Shown in pieces: positions 7,384-14,617 of a stretch of 15,138 bases of DNA. This DNA is from CAXGUU01 sp964012875 (lineage in GTDB: Bacteria; Pseudomonadota; Gammaproteobacteria; Ga0077536): positions 1 to 15,138 of the forward strand of contig CAXGUU010000045.1 of NCBI GenBank assembly GCA_964012875.1. Reading direction: 5' to 3'. How positions within the stretch are numbered: position 1 is the stretch's first letter; each line of letters starts with the position of its first letter. The notes below the pieces were generated by a model. The model did no database searches. It saw only the letters and a list, made by a program, of their open reading frames with translations, and was not told where the DNA came from. The translations under genes and the position numbers were made by a program.

Positions 7384-8354
7384 GTTCCGAACTCCACGAT
7401 GTGGCCCGCCATGAAGCGTTCCCGCCGGCCTTCGCGTTCAATAAGAATGGCGCCATGTTCATCAACACCTCGTGCGACACCGCGCACGATTCTCGGCCCC
7501 AGATTAATTGCAACCTCCTTGTTTGCTAGGGCATCGAGCGCCAGCCATCGATCACGATAGGCGCCAAATCCTGATTGACTGAAATTCTCGAGCTCACGGG
7601 CCAGCGCCGCGACTACGTTCTGCGCGACCGCCTGGCGAGACAGTCTCTGACCCGAGACCTGACTGAGATCTTCGACGGGACGATCGATGAGCGACCTCGC
7701 GAACTCGGACATGAAGATGTTCAATCCGATCCCGATCACGGTGACGCACGGCCCGCCCGCTTCCGAGCGCATTTCAATGAGGATACCGGCCAGCTTGGCA
7801 GGCCCGCGGACTAAATCATTCGGCCACTTCAGGCGCACGTCGTCGATGCCGTGCTTTTCGAGCGCTGCAATCAGGGCCACGCCGACAACCAGGCTCAAAG
7901 CAGAAAAAGTCGCGGGTGGCGTATCAAATCGCCAACCCAAGGAGAAACATAAACCGCTGCCCGGTGCCGACAACCATCGATCGCCGCGGCGGCCGCGACC
8001 AGCACTCTGGTAGTCGGCAAATACGAGATGCTGGTGGATGTCGCCCTTAGCGCTCGCCTCGAGCAGTAATTGGTTGGTCGAGGTTGTTACATCATGTACA
8101 TCGATGCGCGCAATGTTCGCTCGTTCGCGCGCACGCAACTCATTCAGCAAAAGTTCACCATCCAGAAATTCGTAGCCGCCGACCAGCTGGTAGCCGTGGC
8201 CCGCCGCCCCCGCGATCTCAACGCCTTCTTTGCGCAACCGCTGAATCTGGTTCCACACGGCCGCTCGGGTCACACCCAGCCTATCGGCCAGTTCCCTGCC
8301 CGAATACGCACGGCCGTCAGCCAGGATTCGCAAGACATCAAACGCGCGTCGCAT
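7380..8354 (-). CDS. birA: Bifunctional biotin-[acetyl-CoA-carboxylase] ligase / biotin operon repressor
   Basis: This 324-residue BirA attaches biotin via biotinyl-AMP to carboxylase carrier protein. Residues 1-60 form the winged-helix DNA-binding domain (SGRELADRLGVTRAAVWNQI). The catalytic BPL/LplA domain follows, with SAGRGRRGDRW (117-127, the biotinyl-AMP loop), KWPNDLV (176-182) and KLAGIL (187-192). A small C-terminal BPL_C domain ends the protein. The DNA-binding domain suggests biotin-dependent repression, but no bio operon is in view. Start ATG 8354 gives the complete helix-turn-helix; the ribosome site is weak. The leader between the upstream terminator and this ATG contains the short palindrome CCGTTGAACGG (8372-8382). 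It is intact and first in the birA-coaX-small protein operon. Confidence 0.95.
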   Translation of the reverse strand: MRRAFDVLRILADGRAYSGRELADRLGVTRAAVWNQIQRLRKEGVEIAGAAGHGYQLVGGYEFLDGELLLNELRARERANIARIDVHDVTTSTNQLLLEASAKGDIHQHLVFADYQSAGRGRRGDRWLSAPGSGLCFSLGWRFDTPPATFSALSLVVGVALIAALEKHGIDDVRLKWPNDLVRGPAKLAGILIEMRSEAGGPCVTVIGIGLNIFMSEFARSLIDRPVEDLSQVSGQRLSRQAVAQNVVAALARELENFSQSGFGAYRDRWLALDALANKEVAINLGPRIVRGVARGVDEHGAILIEREGRRERFMAGHIVEFGT

Positions 8355-8397
8355 AAGTGACCGCTAAAAGTCCGTTGAACGGATAGTTGATGCGGCC

Positions 8398-8427
8398 AAA
8401 AAAGATCGCCCGGTCAGACCACCGGGC
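8398..8427 (-). terminator. Terminator after the sulfurtransferase-FHA operon
   Basis: On the minus strand GCCCGGT (8421-8427) and ACCGGGC (8408-8414) form a 7-bp stem with a 6-base loop. GATC and then six T residues (8398-8403) follow. It lies about 55 bases after the FHA stop codon and separates that operon from birA. Confidence 0.75.
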
Positions 8428-8480
8428 GGGTGTTGTATGGAAGTGATCAACGAGCCCTGCCCCAGTTCAGTCGCAAGCGC

Positions 8481-9863
8481 TCACGCATGAAATTTCGTCG
8501 GCGCTTCCGAGGCGTTGTCATCTTCATCGCTATCGAAGTCCGGCACCGGCACTTCAAACAAGTCAGTTTTCATGGAGTTATCGACGCTGCTGTCCGCAGT
8601 CGCGCTCAAGGTGTCGTCCTTGTAGACGTCGCCCGGCGTCGTGGTTGCCGATTCGCTGAAATCCTCGTCGTCGCCGTCGGGCGGTCCAACTGAAACCATG
8701 GGCTCGACCTGCAGCATCTCGGTCACAGCTTCATCGAAATCGAAATCATCGTCCATGGGATTGTTGGTCTGGGCCAGTTCGCCTTCGTCAAAAAAGGCCG
8801 ACACTTCGGCATCAAAATCGTCGTCATCCTGCGAAGTACCAACGGTGAACAGATCATCGTCGTCATCATTGCTGTCGGGATCGAGCGATTCAACGCTGGC
8901 GACCACATGGGCCTGTGCCCGGGCCCGGCCAGAAAGTTCGGCCTCCACAGCTTGGTCGTCGAAGAAATCGTCGCCCGCGTCGTCGGTATCAGGTGGCCCG
9001 GGCAGTAGTGAGTCTTCAGCCGTTTCGTCGAAGGGATCGTCGTCGTCAAATGCTGCGGGAGCACTTGCCACGGCGGGCCGCTTTGCCGCCATCTCCCCGG
9101 CGCCTCCCATCATAGTTGCATCCAGATCGTTAGGATTGGCAAACACCGTGTGTCCGCCGTCGTCCAATTTGGGCATGCTGAATTCGAATTCGTACTTGTG
9201 AAATTTCAGCCTGTCACCATGCTTGAGCTGGCGCTCGCCTTCGATACGTTCGCCGTTCAGAAACGTACCGTTGACGCTGCCTTGGTCGATTAACCAGAAG
9301 GAAAAATCGCGGTACTGAATGATGGCGTGCCGGCGACCGACCGTGCCCTCGTCGATCACGAAATAGTCCATGTGTTCCGGGTCGCTGCCAGACACGCGTC
9401 CAACGGCCATCGGTTTGGCGCAGATCTGCCTGGCCGGTTGGCCAACAAGACCATTGATGTCATTGACGAACGCCTCGGGAATGATTGGCAGATCACCGCC
9501 GCCGGCTGCTACTGGCGCCGCGTCGCGCCGGCGAATCAGCAACACAATGGTCACAACGACCCCGAGCAGCAGTAGCGCACCGACCGCAACCAGAATCAAA
9601 ACCGCCTGGTCGAGGTCACTGACAAATTTACCGACAGCGCGCTTGAGCAGAAACTCAGGGTCGTTCTTTTTCGTACTGCCCGAGTTGTCGAGCACGAGGA
9701 TCACGTCAGTTGGCTCGGCCGCGGCGACACTGTTGGCTACTCCAGTGGCGACAAGGAGCACCACGAGTGAGGCCAGGGCGATGGTCGCCCGGCGTCGGAC
9801 TGCGGCCGTGGCGGCGCGAGCAATAGGAGAACGAAATGCGGTCCCCGCTCTTAAGCCATACAT
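8481..9863 (-). CDS. Membrane FHA-domain protein with a truncated von Willebrand A domain
   Basis: This 460-residue protein reads, in order: hydrophobic export signal (about 27-46); the start of a VWA domain, TDVILVLDNSGSTKK (about 52-66, MIDAS motif D59-N-S-G-S63); then after only about 25 more residues a TM segment (87-110). A cytoplasmic FHA domain follows (about 148-229), with VGR at 154-156, GRRH at 176-179 and NGTFLNG at 198-204. The tail (230-460) is low-complexity and very rich in Asp/Glu. A normal VWA domain is about 170-200 residues, so most of it is missing, including the later MIDAS residues. FHA domains bind phosphothreonine; here the usual Ser before RxH is Gly. ATG 9863 is chosen over GTG 9875; neither has a clear ribosome site. 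The gene follows the sulfurtransferase by under 20 bases and is probably co-transcribed. Function unknown. Confidence 0.8.
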   Translation of the reverse strand: MYGLRAGTAFRSPIARAATAAVRRRATIALASLVVLLVATGVANSVAAAEPTDVILVLDNSGSTKKNDPEFLLKRAVGKFVSDLDQAVLILVAVGALLLLGVVVTIVLLIRRRDAAPVAAGGGDLPIIPEAFVNDINGLVGQPARQICAKPMAVGRVSGSDPEHMDYFVIDEGTVGRRHAIIQYRDFSFWLIDQGSVNGTFLNGERIEGERQLKHGDRLKFHKYEFEFSMPKLDDGGHTVFANPNDLDATMMGGAGEMAAKRPAVASAPAAFDDDDPFDETAEDSLLPGPPDTDDAGDDFFDDQAVEAELSGRARAQAHVVASVESLDPDSNDDDDDLFTVGTSQDDDDFDAEVSAFFDEGELAQTNNPMDDDFDFDEAVTEMLQVEPMVSVGPPDGDDEDFSESATTTPGDVYKDDTLSATADSSVDNSMKTDLFEVPVPDFDSDEDDNASEAPTKFHA

Positions 9864-9880
9864 AGACACTAGCACCAGTC

Positions 9881-10717
9881 TCAGGGGTTACCGATGATCA
9901 TAACCTGGCGCTCTCTATCCCGACACCACTCGCTCCAGGATCCGCAGTAGAGACGAGGTTCAGGCAGGCCGGCGAGCACCTGCGCGAAAATGTTGTGGCA
10001 GGCGGAAACGCCTGAGCCGCAGTAATGCGTCGTGTGTCCATCCGGGGTGGCGCCGAGGGCGGCGGCCAGCTTGCTCTTCAAGGTCTGTGCTGACAGAAAG
10101 CACCCGTTGGCATCCAGGTTCTCCTGCCAGCAATGATTCCGCGCCCCCGGAATGTGACCGGCGACCGGGTCGACGGGTTCTTCTATACCGGCGTACCGCC
10201 GCGGGTCGCGAGCATCAAGTAATCGCGCTCCCTCGACCGCATCGATCGATACCAGACGATCGCGGCAGGGTTGGCCATGAAACTGAACGACCGGCGCGTG
10301 TTCGTTTTCGCCGTGTTCGATCGGACCACCGGCATCGACCCATGCCTGCCAGCCACCATCAAGGAGACTAACGTGATCAAACTGCATATACCGCAACATC
10401 CACCAGAGGCGCGCCGCGATCATGCCGGAGCAATCGTCGTACACCGTAACCTGCGCCCCCGCGCCGATACCCCAGGCGCCAAAACGTTGGCTCAGCGTAG
10501 ATGGCGCAGGCAACGGGTGACGCCCCTGAGAGAGCGTCGAAATTTGACTCAAATCGTCTGCCAGATCGATGTATACCGCGCCCGGAATATGTCCGTGGCG
10601 GTAATTTCTGCGCCCTGCGCCAGCGTCCACCAGCGAATAGCGGCAGTCGAAAATGAGGTGACCCGCGCCGGCCGGACGCTGCATGAGCGTTGTGGCTGAC
10701 ATCAACAGCGGTGACAT
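9881..10717 (-). CDS. 3-mercaptopyruvate/thiosulfate sulfurtransferase (tandem rhodanese)
   Basis: This 278-residue protein has two rhodanese domains. The first (about 5-130) is the inactive structural one, with GHIPGAVYIDLADDLS and, at the position of the catalytic loop, DDCSGMIAARLWW. The second (about 150-275) holds the active loop CGSGVSAC with Cys233. CG-S/T-GV loops are typical of mercaptopyruvate sulfurtransferases (SseA/MST), while thiosulfate-preferring rhodaneses usually have CRKGVT-type loops, so mercaptopyruvate is the likelier donor. It transfers sulfane sulfur to cyanide or thiol acceptors. There is no signal peptide, so it is cytoplasmic. ATG 10717 is chosen because GGAG lies 7 bases upstream; GTG 10723 is in frame but would overlap that site. 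It is first in an operon with the FHA gene. It appears intact. Confidence 0.9.
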   Translation of the reverse strand: MSPLLMSATTLMQRPAGAGHLIFDCRYSLVDAGAGRRNYRHGHIPGAVYIDLADDLSQISTLSQGRHPLPAPSTLSQRFGAWGIGAGAQVTVYDDCSGMIAARLWWMLRYMQFDHVSLLDGGWQAWVDAGGPIEHGENEHAPVVQFHGQPCRDRLVSIDAVEGARLLDARDPRRYAGIEEPVDPVAGHIPGARNHCWQENLDANGCFLSAQTLKSKLAAALGATPDGHTTHYCGSGVSACHNIFAQVLAGLPEPRLYCGSWSEWCRDRERQVMIIGNP

Positions 10718-10752
10718 ATTCACACTCCAGCTTTCGGCAAACGCACGGAGGC

Positions 10753-10781
10753 ATAATAGGTTGCGCCGGTCACGGGATCAC
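10753..10781 (-). promoter_or_regulatory. Candidate promoter of the sulfurtransferase-FHA operon
   Basis: On the minus strand TATTAT (10753-10758, 5/6 -10 match) lies 17 bases after GTGATC (10776-10781, weak -35). It is in the 92-base divergent gap between the sulfurtransferase and the peptidase. No clear promoter for the peptidase was seen on the plus strand. Confidence 0.35.
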
Positions 10782-10809
10782 CGTCCCAAGGCAGAACTGA
10801 TATTCAATT

Positions 10810-11928
10810 GTGTCCAACCTTCTCCCAACCACCAGGTACAGGTCGCTAGCCTCCACATGCCGGCTGGCCCTGGCGATGGCGCTGACCGCCTTCGTCGCCG
10901 GTTGCGGTTCCTTCCCCTATTACGCACAAGCAATTGGCGGGCAGCTTGAGATCTGGCGGCTCCGCGTACCAATCGACGACGCCATCAATGACGAGTCTGT
11001 TGACCAGGAAACCAGGCGCCGCCTCGAACTCGTACGCGTTGCCCGCGCCTTTGCTCACCAGGCGCTGGGCTTACCCGACAATGGCAGTTACCGTCACTTT
11101 GCCGATATAGGCCGCGAGTACGTTGTATGGAACGTTTTTGTGGCGCCAAGGTTCGGCAGCGAACCAAAACAATCATGCTTTCTGTTCGCTGGTTGCTTCA
11201 GTTATCGGGGTTATTTTTCGAAAAGCAGTGCCGAGGCCTATGCGCGCGAGCACCGGCAACTGGGCCTCGATGTTTATATAGGTGGTGTCAGCGCCTACTC
11301 GACGCTGGGTTGGTTCGACGACCCTGTCTTAAGCACCCTGCTGCACTACGACGACGAGCAACTGGTCGAGACCCTGTTTCACGAACTCGCTCACGAGTGG
11401 CTTTATGTAAAAGGTGACACCAGCTTTAACGAGAGTTTTGCCGTTGTTGTGGCAGAGCACGGTTTGTCCATGTGGTTGCGCAATCAGGGCCAGGCGCCCG
11501 TGAGCCACAGTTGGAACCGCTACCAGCAGATTCTGAAAATTGTGCTGGCCGCCCGCGACCAACTTGAGGCGCTCTACGGTTCAAAGCACTCGGATAATGA
11601 AATGAGCGAACGAAAGGCAAGCGTATTTCGGACTATGCATGGGCACTATGCAAAGCTGAAGGCTGAATGGGGCGGTTATTCGGGTTACGACCGCTGGATG
11701 GAGAAACCGTGGAATAACGCCAAACTCGCCTCCGTCTCGACGTACAGCGACTGGGTCCCCTACCTCCGCGCCATTCTGATGCAACAGCACCAGGACCTCA
11801 TGCGGTTCGGCGAATCCGCCGCCGACTTCGGTCAATTACCGCCGGCGACCCGCCAGATCTGCCTGTCGGGCTTTTCCGAACAGCACTATTCATCGTCCTG
11901 CCCAGACCGTTTTCGGGTCAAAAACTGA
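10810..11928 (+). CDS. Lipoprotein zinc aminopeptidase-like protein (COG4324, PF10023)
   Basis: This 372-residue protein has a lipoprotein signal: a basic n-region, a hydrophobic core, and lipobox FVAGC with the acylated Cys at 32. The mature start GSFPYYAQAIGGQLEI is characteristic of the 'putative aminopeptidase' family PF10023. The zinc site is HELAHEW (HExxH at 191-195) followed by FNESFA, whose Glu208 is the probable third ligand. Its length is normal. It should sit in the envelope facing the periplasm. The start is GTG 10810, the only start codon between the in-frame TGA at 10798 and the signal core that leaves a usable signal peptide; the ribosome site is weak. It is divergent from the sulfurtransferase. 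The peptidase label rests on the motif; no substrate is known to me. Confidence 0.88.
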   Translation: MSNLLPTTRYRSLASTCRLALAMALTAFVAGCGSFPYYAQAIGGQLEIWRLRVPIDDAINDESVDQETRRRLELVRVARAFAHQALGLPDNGSYRHFADIGREYVVWNVFVAPRFGSEPKQSCFLFAGCFSYRGYFSKSSAEAYAREHRQLGLDVYIGGVSAYSTLGWFDDPVLSTLLHYDDEQLVETLFHELAHEWLYVKGDTSFNESFAVVVAEHGLSMWLRNQGQAPVSHSWNRYQQILKIVLAARDQLEALYGSKHSDNEMSERKASVFRTMHGHYAKLKAEWGGYSGYDRWMEKPWNNAKLASVSTYSDWVPYLRAILMQQHQDLMRFGESAADFGQLPPATRQICLSGFSEQHYSSSCPDRFRVKN

Positions 11929-12135
11929 GGCCCGAATACAGATCGCGCCTGCCCACATGATCTCACCGACTTATGTGAAGGTTGTCACGATTCCTCCGGC
12001 GCGTACACGGTTTAGCAATTGGGCGACGCCTATAATCCAAGGGCGGTCCGGACAGGCCGACATCGCTGCGACGACCGCGTCGCGGAAACATGACGCGCGG
12101 ACCAGCAACAACGGAATGACTCGGTTACACACTCG
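11929..12135. other. Intergenic region with a candidate promoter for the cytoplasmic FHA gene
   Basis: The only signal I see is a perfect TATAAT at 12031-12036 on the plus strand with a poor -35 (CGGTTT at 17 bases). It would give a leader of about 93 nt before ATG 12136. No terminator for the peptidase gene was found. Confidence 0.35.
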
Positions 12136-12941
12136 ATGCTAGACGAGCTTTTCGGCAAGACGCTCAGTCTTGAAATCAAGGACGAGGAAATCTCGTTCAA
12201 TTCGCTCGCCGAATTCGAATTTGCGCTGGGCGGGCGTACCAACGTCCCGGCGACCAAGCTATCTGATTTGATCATGCAATCGCCGAGCGACCTGAAGCGC
12301 GAAGCGAAAAGCATCAAGGCGGTTGAGAAACAATTTGTCGATATCCTGTCACAATCAATTGAGCAGCCTGGCGAGATCGGAAAGCTGGTCCGCGAGATCG
12401 ACATCCAGGTTTTCTCAAACGACTACGATTGGCGCAGCATTTTCAGAGCGCTGAACCAACAGGATGATGGGTACGACGAGCTGCGCCGGATAGCGCTGGT
12501 CAAGTACATGCAGTTCCGGCGCTTGAGAAAACCAAGGATTACCTGAAAGAAACACGTATCTTCGATTCGATATCGCTCGAAGCTCCGGTCGACATCACCG
12601 AGCCATCCTTCATCCGGCTCCCTAAGGGTGAAGCGATTCAGATTGCACCCGCCGCGGCAGAAGAGTTCAAGCTCAAACTATCCAAACACGTTTGCTCGTT
12701 TCGCAGCCAGACACCGCAGATCGTAGTCGACGAGACGGGCGCTCCGCACGAACTCGCACTCGGCAAGAACATTATCGGCCGCGACGCGGTTTGCAATGTC
12801 TTAGTCGGCAACGGCCTGCACGACGTTTCGAGAATGCACCTGATCATCGAGCCGCTTGACGACGGCAAGATGCGCATTACCGATCTCTCGTCGCACGGGA
12901 CCTACTTCCCGACTCACCTGGTTTCGCTGAACGTTCTTTGA
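12136..12941 (+). pseudogene. Cytoplasmic FHA-domain protein gene with a single-base frameshift
   Basis: The first frame runs from ATG 12136 to TGA 12544-12546 and encodes 136 residues of charged, helical sequence. The protein-like reading continues in the -1 frame from about 12522 (KTKDYLKETRIFDS) to TGA 12939-12941. That part encodes an FHA domain: HELALGKNIIGRD, then DVSRMHLIIEP (the S-R-x-H motif), then DLSSHGTYFP, where the usual Asn before Gly-Thr is His. Together about 268 residues make one coherent soluble protein with an N-terminal helical region and a C-terminal FHA domain. One missing base between 12515 and 12535 explains the break. The AAAA run at 12527-12531 is a natural place, since a fifth A restores the frame. 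Whether the lesion is real or an error is unknown. It has no close operon partner. Confidence 0.8.
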
Positions 12942-12946
12942 TTGCG

Positions 12947-12967
12947 CGGCGGTCGCGGCTACCGCCG
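12947..12967. terminator. Weak hairpin between convergent FHA and cysB genes
   Basis: CGGCGGT (12947-12953) and ACCGCCG (12961-12967) form a 7-bp stem with a 7-base loop. It sits just after the FHA stop and between convergent genes, as a terminator would, but there is no T run on either side. Confidence 0.25.
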
Positions 12968-13014
12968 GCAAGGATATCGACCGACCAAATCTTGACGAGC
13001 CGCGGCTCCCATCG

Positions 13015-13989
13015 CTAATACGCAGGCAAAGACGACTCATCGAAGAGCGCCAGGAACTCTTCCCGCCGGGTCGTCGCGATGGCACGATCAACCATCTCGC
13101 GATCAAGCTGCGGCGCAAAGTACTGTATGAAATCGTACATGTAGCCGCGAATGAAAGTGCCGCGCTTGAAACCGATTTTGGTGACGCTGTACTCAAACAG
13201 GTGTGAAGCATCCAATGCCACGAGGTCGTCGTCCAGTGCTGGGTCGTAGGCTAGGGTTGCGATGATGCCAACCCCGAGCCCGAGGCGCACGTAGGTCTTG
13301 ATGACATCAGCGTCAACAGCGGTAAACACCACGCGCGCTTCAAGACCGGCATCAGTAAATGCCTGATCGAGTTGCGAACGCCCGGTAAAGCCGAACACGT
13401 AGGTCACGATTGGATACTCTGCAATCGCATCAAGTGTCAGCTTTTCCAGCCCTGCCAGCGGGTGCTCTTTTGGCACGATGATGCTGCGATTCCAGCGGTA
13501 ACACGGGAGCATCACCAGCGTGCCGAACAATTCCATTGCCTCGGTCGCAATCGCGAAATCTACCGTGCGATTCGCTGCCAGTTCGGAAATCTGCATTGGC
13601 GTGCCCTGATGCATGTGCAGGGAAACTTCAGGATAGGCGCCGATAAAGCGCTCGATCGTCGGCGGCAGCACATAGCGCGCCTGGGTGTGGGTGGTCGCTA
13701 TAGTCAGGCTGCCACGGGTTGCATCGCTGTGATCGCGGGCGATACGCCGGATGTTTTCGACTTCGCCCAGGATGCGGCCGGATACCTCAAGGATGGCCTC
13801 CCCGGCCGGCGTGATATCGACTAAATGTTTGCCGCTGCGCTGAAAAACCTCGACGCCCAGTTCGTCTTCGAGCTGCCGTATTTGCTTGCTGACACCCGGC
13901 TGTGAGGTATACAAATTATCAGCCGTAGCTGAAACGTTAAGACCGTTGCGGGCGACCTCCCAGATATAACGAAGCTGTTGAAGTTTCAA
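13015..13989 (-). CDS. cysB: LysR-family cysteine regulon activator CysB
   Basis: This 324-residue protein has the same length as enteric CysB. The N-terminal winged helix includes MKLQQLRYIWEVARN and SQPGVSKQIRQLEDELG. The effector domain contains ATTHTQARYVLP, the Thr-rich loop that binds sulfate/N-acetylserine in CysB, then SLHMHQGTPMQI, DFAIATEA and LVMLPCYRWNR, all close to the enteric protein. It activates sulfate-assimilation genes when sulfur is limiting, with acetylserine as inducer. The start is TTG 13987-13989, chosen because it begins the conserved MKLQQLRYI. In enterics CysB represses its own gene. An inverted repeat over the predicted start site (13994-14018) could serve this here. 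No cys biosynthetic genes are in the window. It appears intact. Confidence 0.95.
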   Translation of the reverse strand: MKLQQLRYIWEVARNGLNVSATADNLYTSQPGVSKQIRQLEDELGVEVFQRSGKHLVDITPAGEAILEVSGRILGEVENIRRIARDHSDATRGSLTIATTHTQARYVLPPTIERFIGAYPEVSLHMHQGTPMQISELAANRTVDFAIATEAMELFGTLVMLPCYRWNRSIIVPKEHPLAGLEKLTLDAIAEYPIVTYVFGFTGRSQLDQAFTDAGLEARVVFTAVDADVIKTYVRLGLGVGIIATLAYDPALDDDLVALDASHLFEYSVTKIGFKRGTFIRGYMYDFIQYFAPQLDREMVDRAIATTRREEFLALFDESSLPAY

Positions 13990-13993
13990 GATT

Positions 13994-14026
13994 TTTTCTC
14001 ATTTGGAATAAGAGAAAAGAATTATA
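13994..14026 (-). promoter_or_regulatory. cysB promoter with overlapping inverted repeat
   Basis: A perfect minus-strand TATAAT lies at 14021-14026; the -35 region is poor. Directly downstream, TTTTCTC (13994-14000) and GAGAAAA (14012-14018) form perfect 7-bp arms separated by 11 bases, spanning the predicted start site near 14014. LysR-type regulators often bind such spaced inverted repeats, so autoregulation by CysB is plausible. A weak -35 would suit a regulated promoter. Confidence 0.4.
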
Positions 14027-14097
14027 TAACTGACAGTCTGGAACCAGCACAGTTGTCGTCGCGTCAGCGGCCGGTCGTTTTATTTCCAGCGCTTATC

Positions 14098-14315
14098 TCA
14101 TCCACCGGCGTGGTGTGCCCGAATAAGGTCCTGCATCTCATCGGCCACGCGCGGCTTGCGCTTTTTCAAGGTTTCCAAGGTCAGTTGGTCCATCGATCGC
14201 CCGCATTGACCGCATCAATTGCGACGTTCAGATCGGTATGCTTCGTATGCAGGCGCCGGAAATTCACATTGTTGTTCAATAGTGCTTTAAGAGCCGCGAC
14301 GTCGTTTTCGAACAT
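14098..14315 (-). pseudogene. YdcH/DUF465 small protein gene with a single-base frameshift
   Basis: ATG 14315 is preceded by GAGGGAAC, a good ribosome site. The first frame reads MFENDVAALKALLNNNVNFR, then a HTKHTDLN segment, and stops at TGA 14181-14183 after 44 residues. The -1 frame continues from about 14193 with MDQLTLETLKKRKPRVADEM and QDLIRAHHAGG to TGA 14098-14100. Joined, they give about 73 residues matching the YdcH/DUF465 pattern: an N-terminal helix with NFRRL, a KH-x-DLN turn, then LE-LKK-K-x-x-x-DEM. One missing base near GATCGATGG (14189-14197) explains it. DUF465 proteins are short helical proteins of unknown role. It is transcribed towards cysB. The lesion may be real or an error. 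Confidence 0.75.
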
Positions 14316-14617
14316 ATTTCGTTCCCTCGCTGTAGCCCAAATTGATTATTCAGGCACCCGCCCTTCGTCGGGCGTAGTTAAAAGGCGGGCCTCACCCTTA
14401 TTCAAAACCTAGTCCACCGCACCGGGCGTCGCAAAATCTGAGGACGCATTGTTTTCCCTCGACCGCAACATCGCGATGAAAATCAGGCGGTTCCCAGCCG
14501 ACCATCGAAATATGGTTTCATAGGCAGAGTTAATCGGCTGATTTCCGAACCTGTTTTGCGACACACCTAACAGCGTGCGACGTCGATAGCCGTCTGTCAG
14601 CCAGCTCGAAGTGCTCC
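14316..14617. other. Divergent intergenic region between ydcH-like and DUF6513/DHPS-like genes
   Basis: About 302 bases with no gene I can support. CCCGCC at 14357-14362 can pair with GGCGGG at 14384-14389, while the overlapping CGCCC (14359-14363) can pair with GGGCG (14370-14374). These are two mutually exclusive hairpins in the ydcH leader strand. No convincing -35/-10 pair was found for either gene. A 15-codon minus ORF (14402-14449) has a good GAGGG site but no other support. Confidence 0.3.

Noticed and set aside
8372..8382. CCGTTGAACGG palindrome before birA as a BirA operator
   Set aside because: BirA operators are longer, with TTGTAAAC-type arms far apart; this short repeat does not match.
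12030..12404. 124-codon minus-strand ORF
   Set aside because: It is antisense to the first half of the FHA gene, with serine/arginine-rich composition typical of a shadow frame.
12515..12535. Programmed -1 frameshift in the FHA gene
   Set aside because: The codons AGA AAA CCA do not form an X-XXY-YYZ slippery heptamer, and no downstream stem was evident; a missing base is simpler.
13978..14412. 144-codon plus-strand ORF
   Set aside because: It runs antisense through the start of cysB and the whole ydcH-like gene, has no family features, and the minus strand explains the region.
14402..14449. 15-codon ORF with a good ribosome site upstream of ydcH
   Set aside because: It is too short, arginine-rich and without homology cues; the site could be chance.
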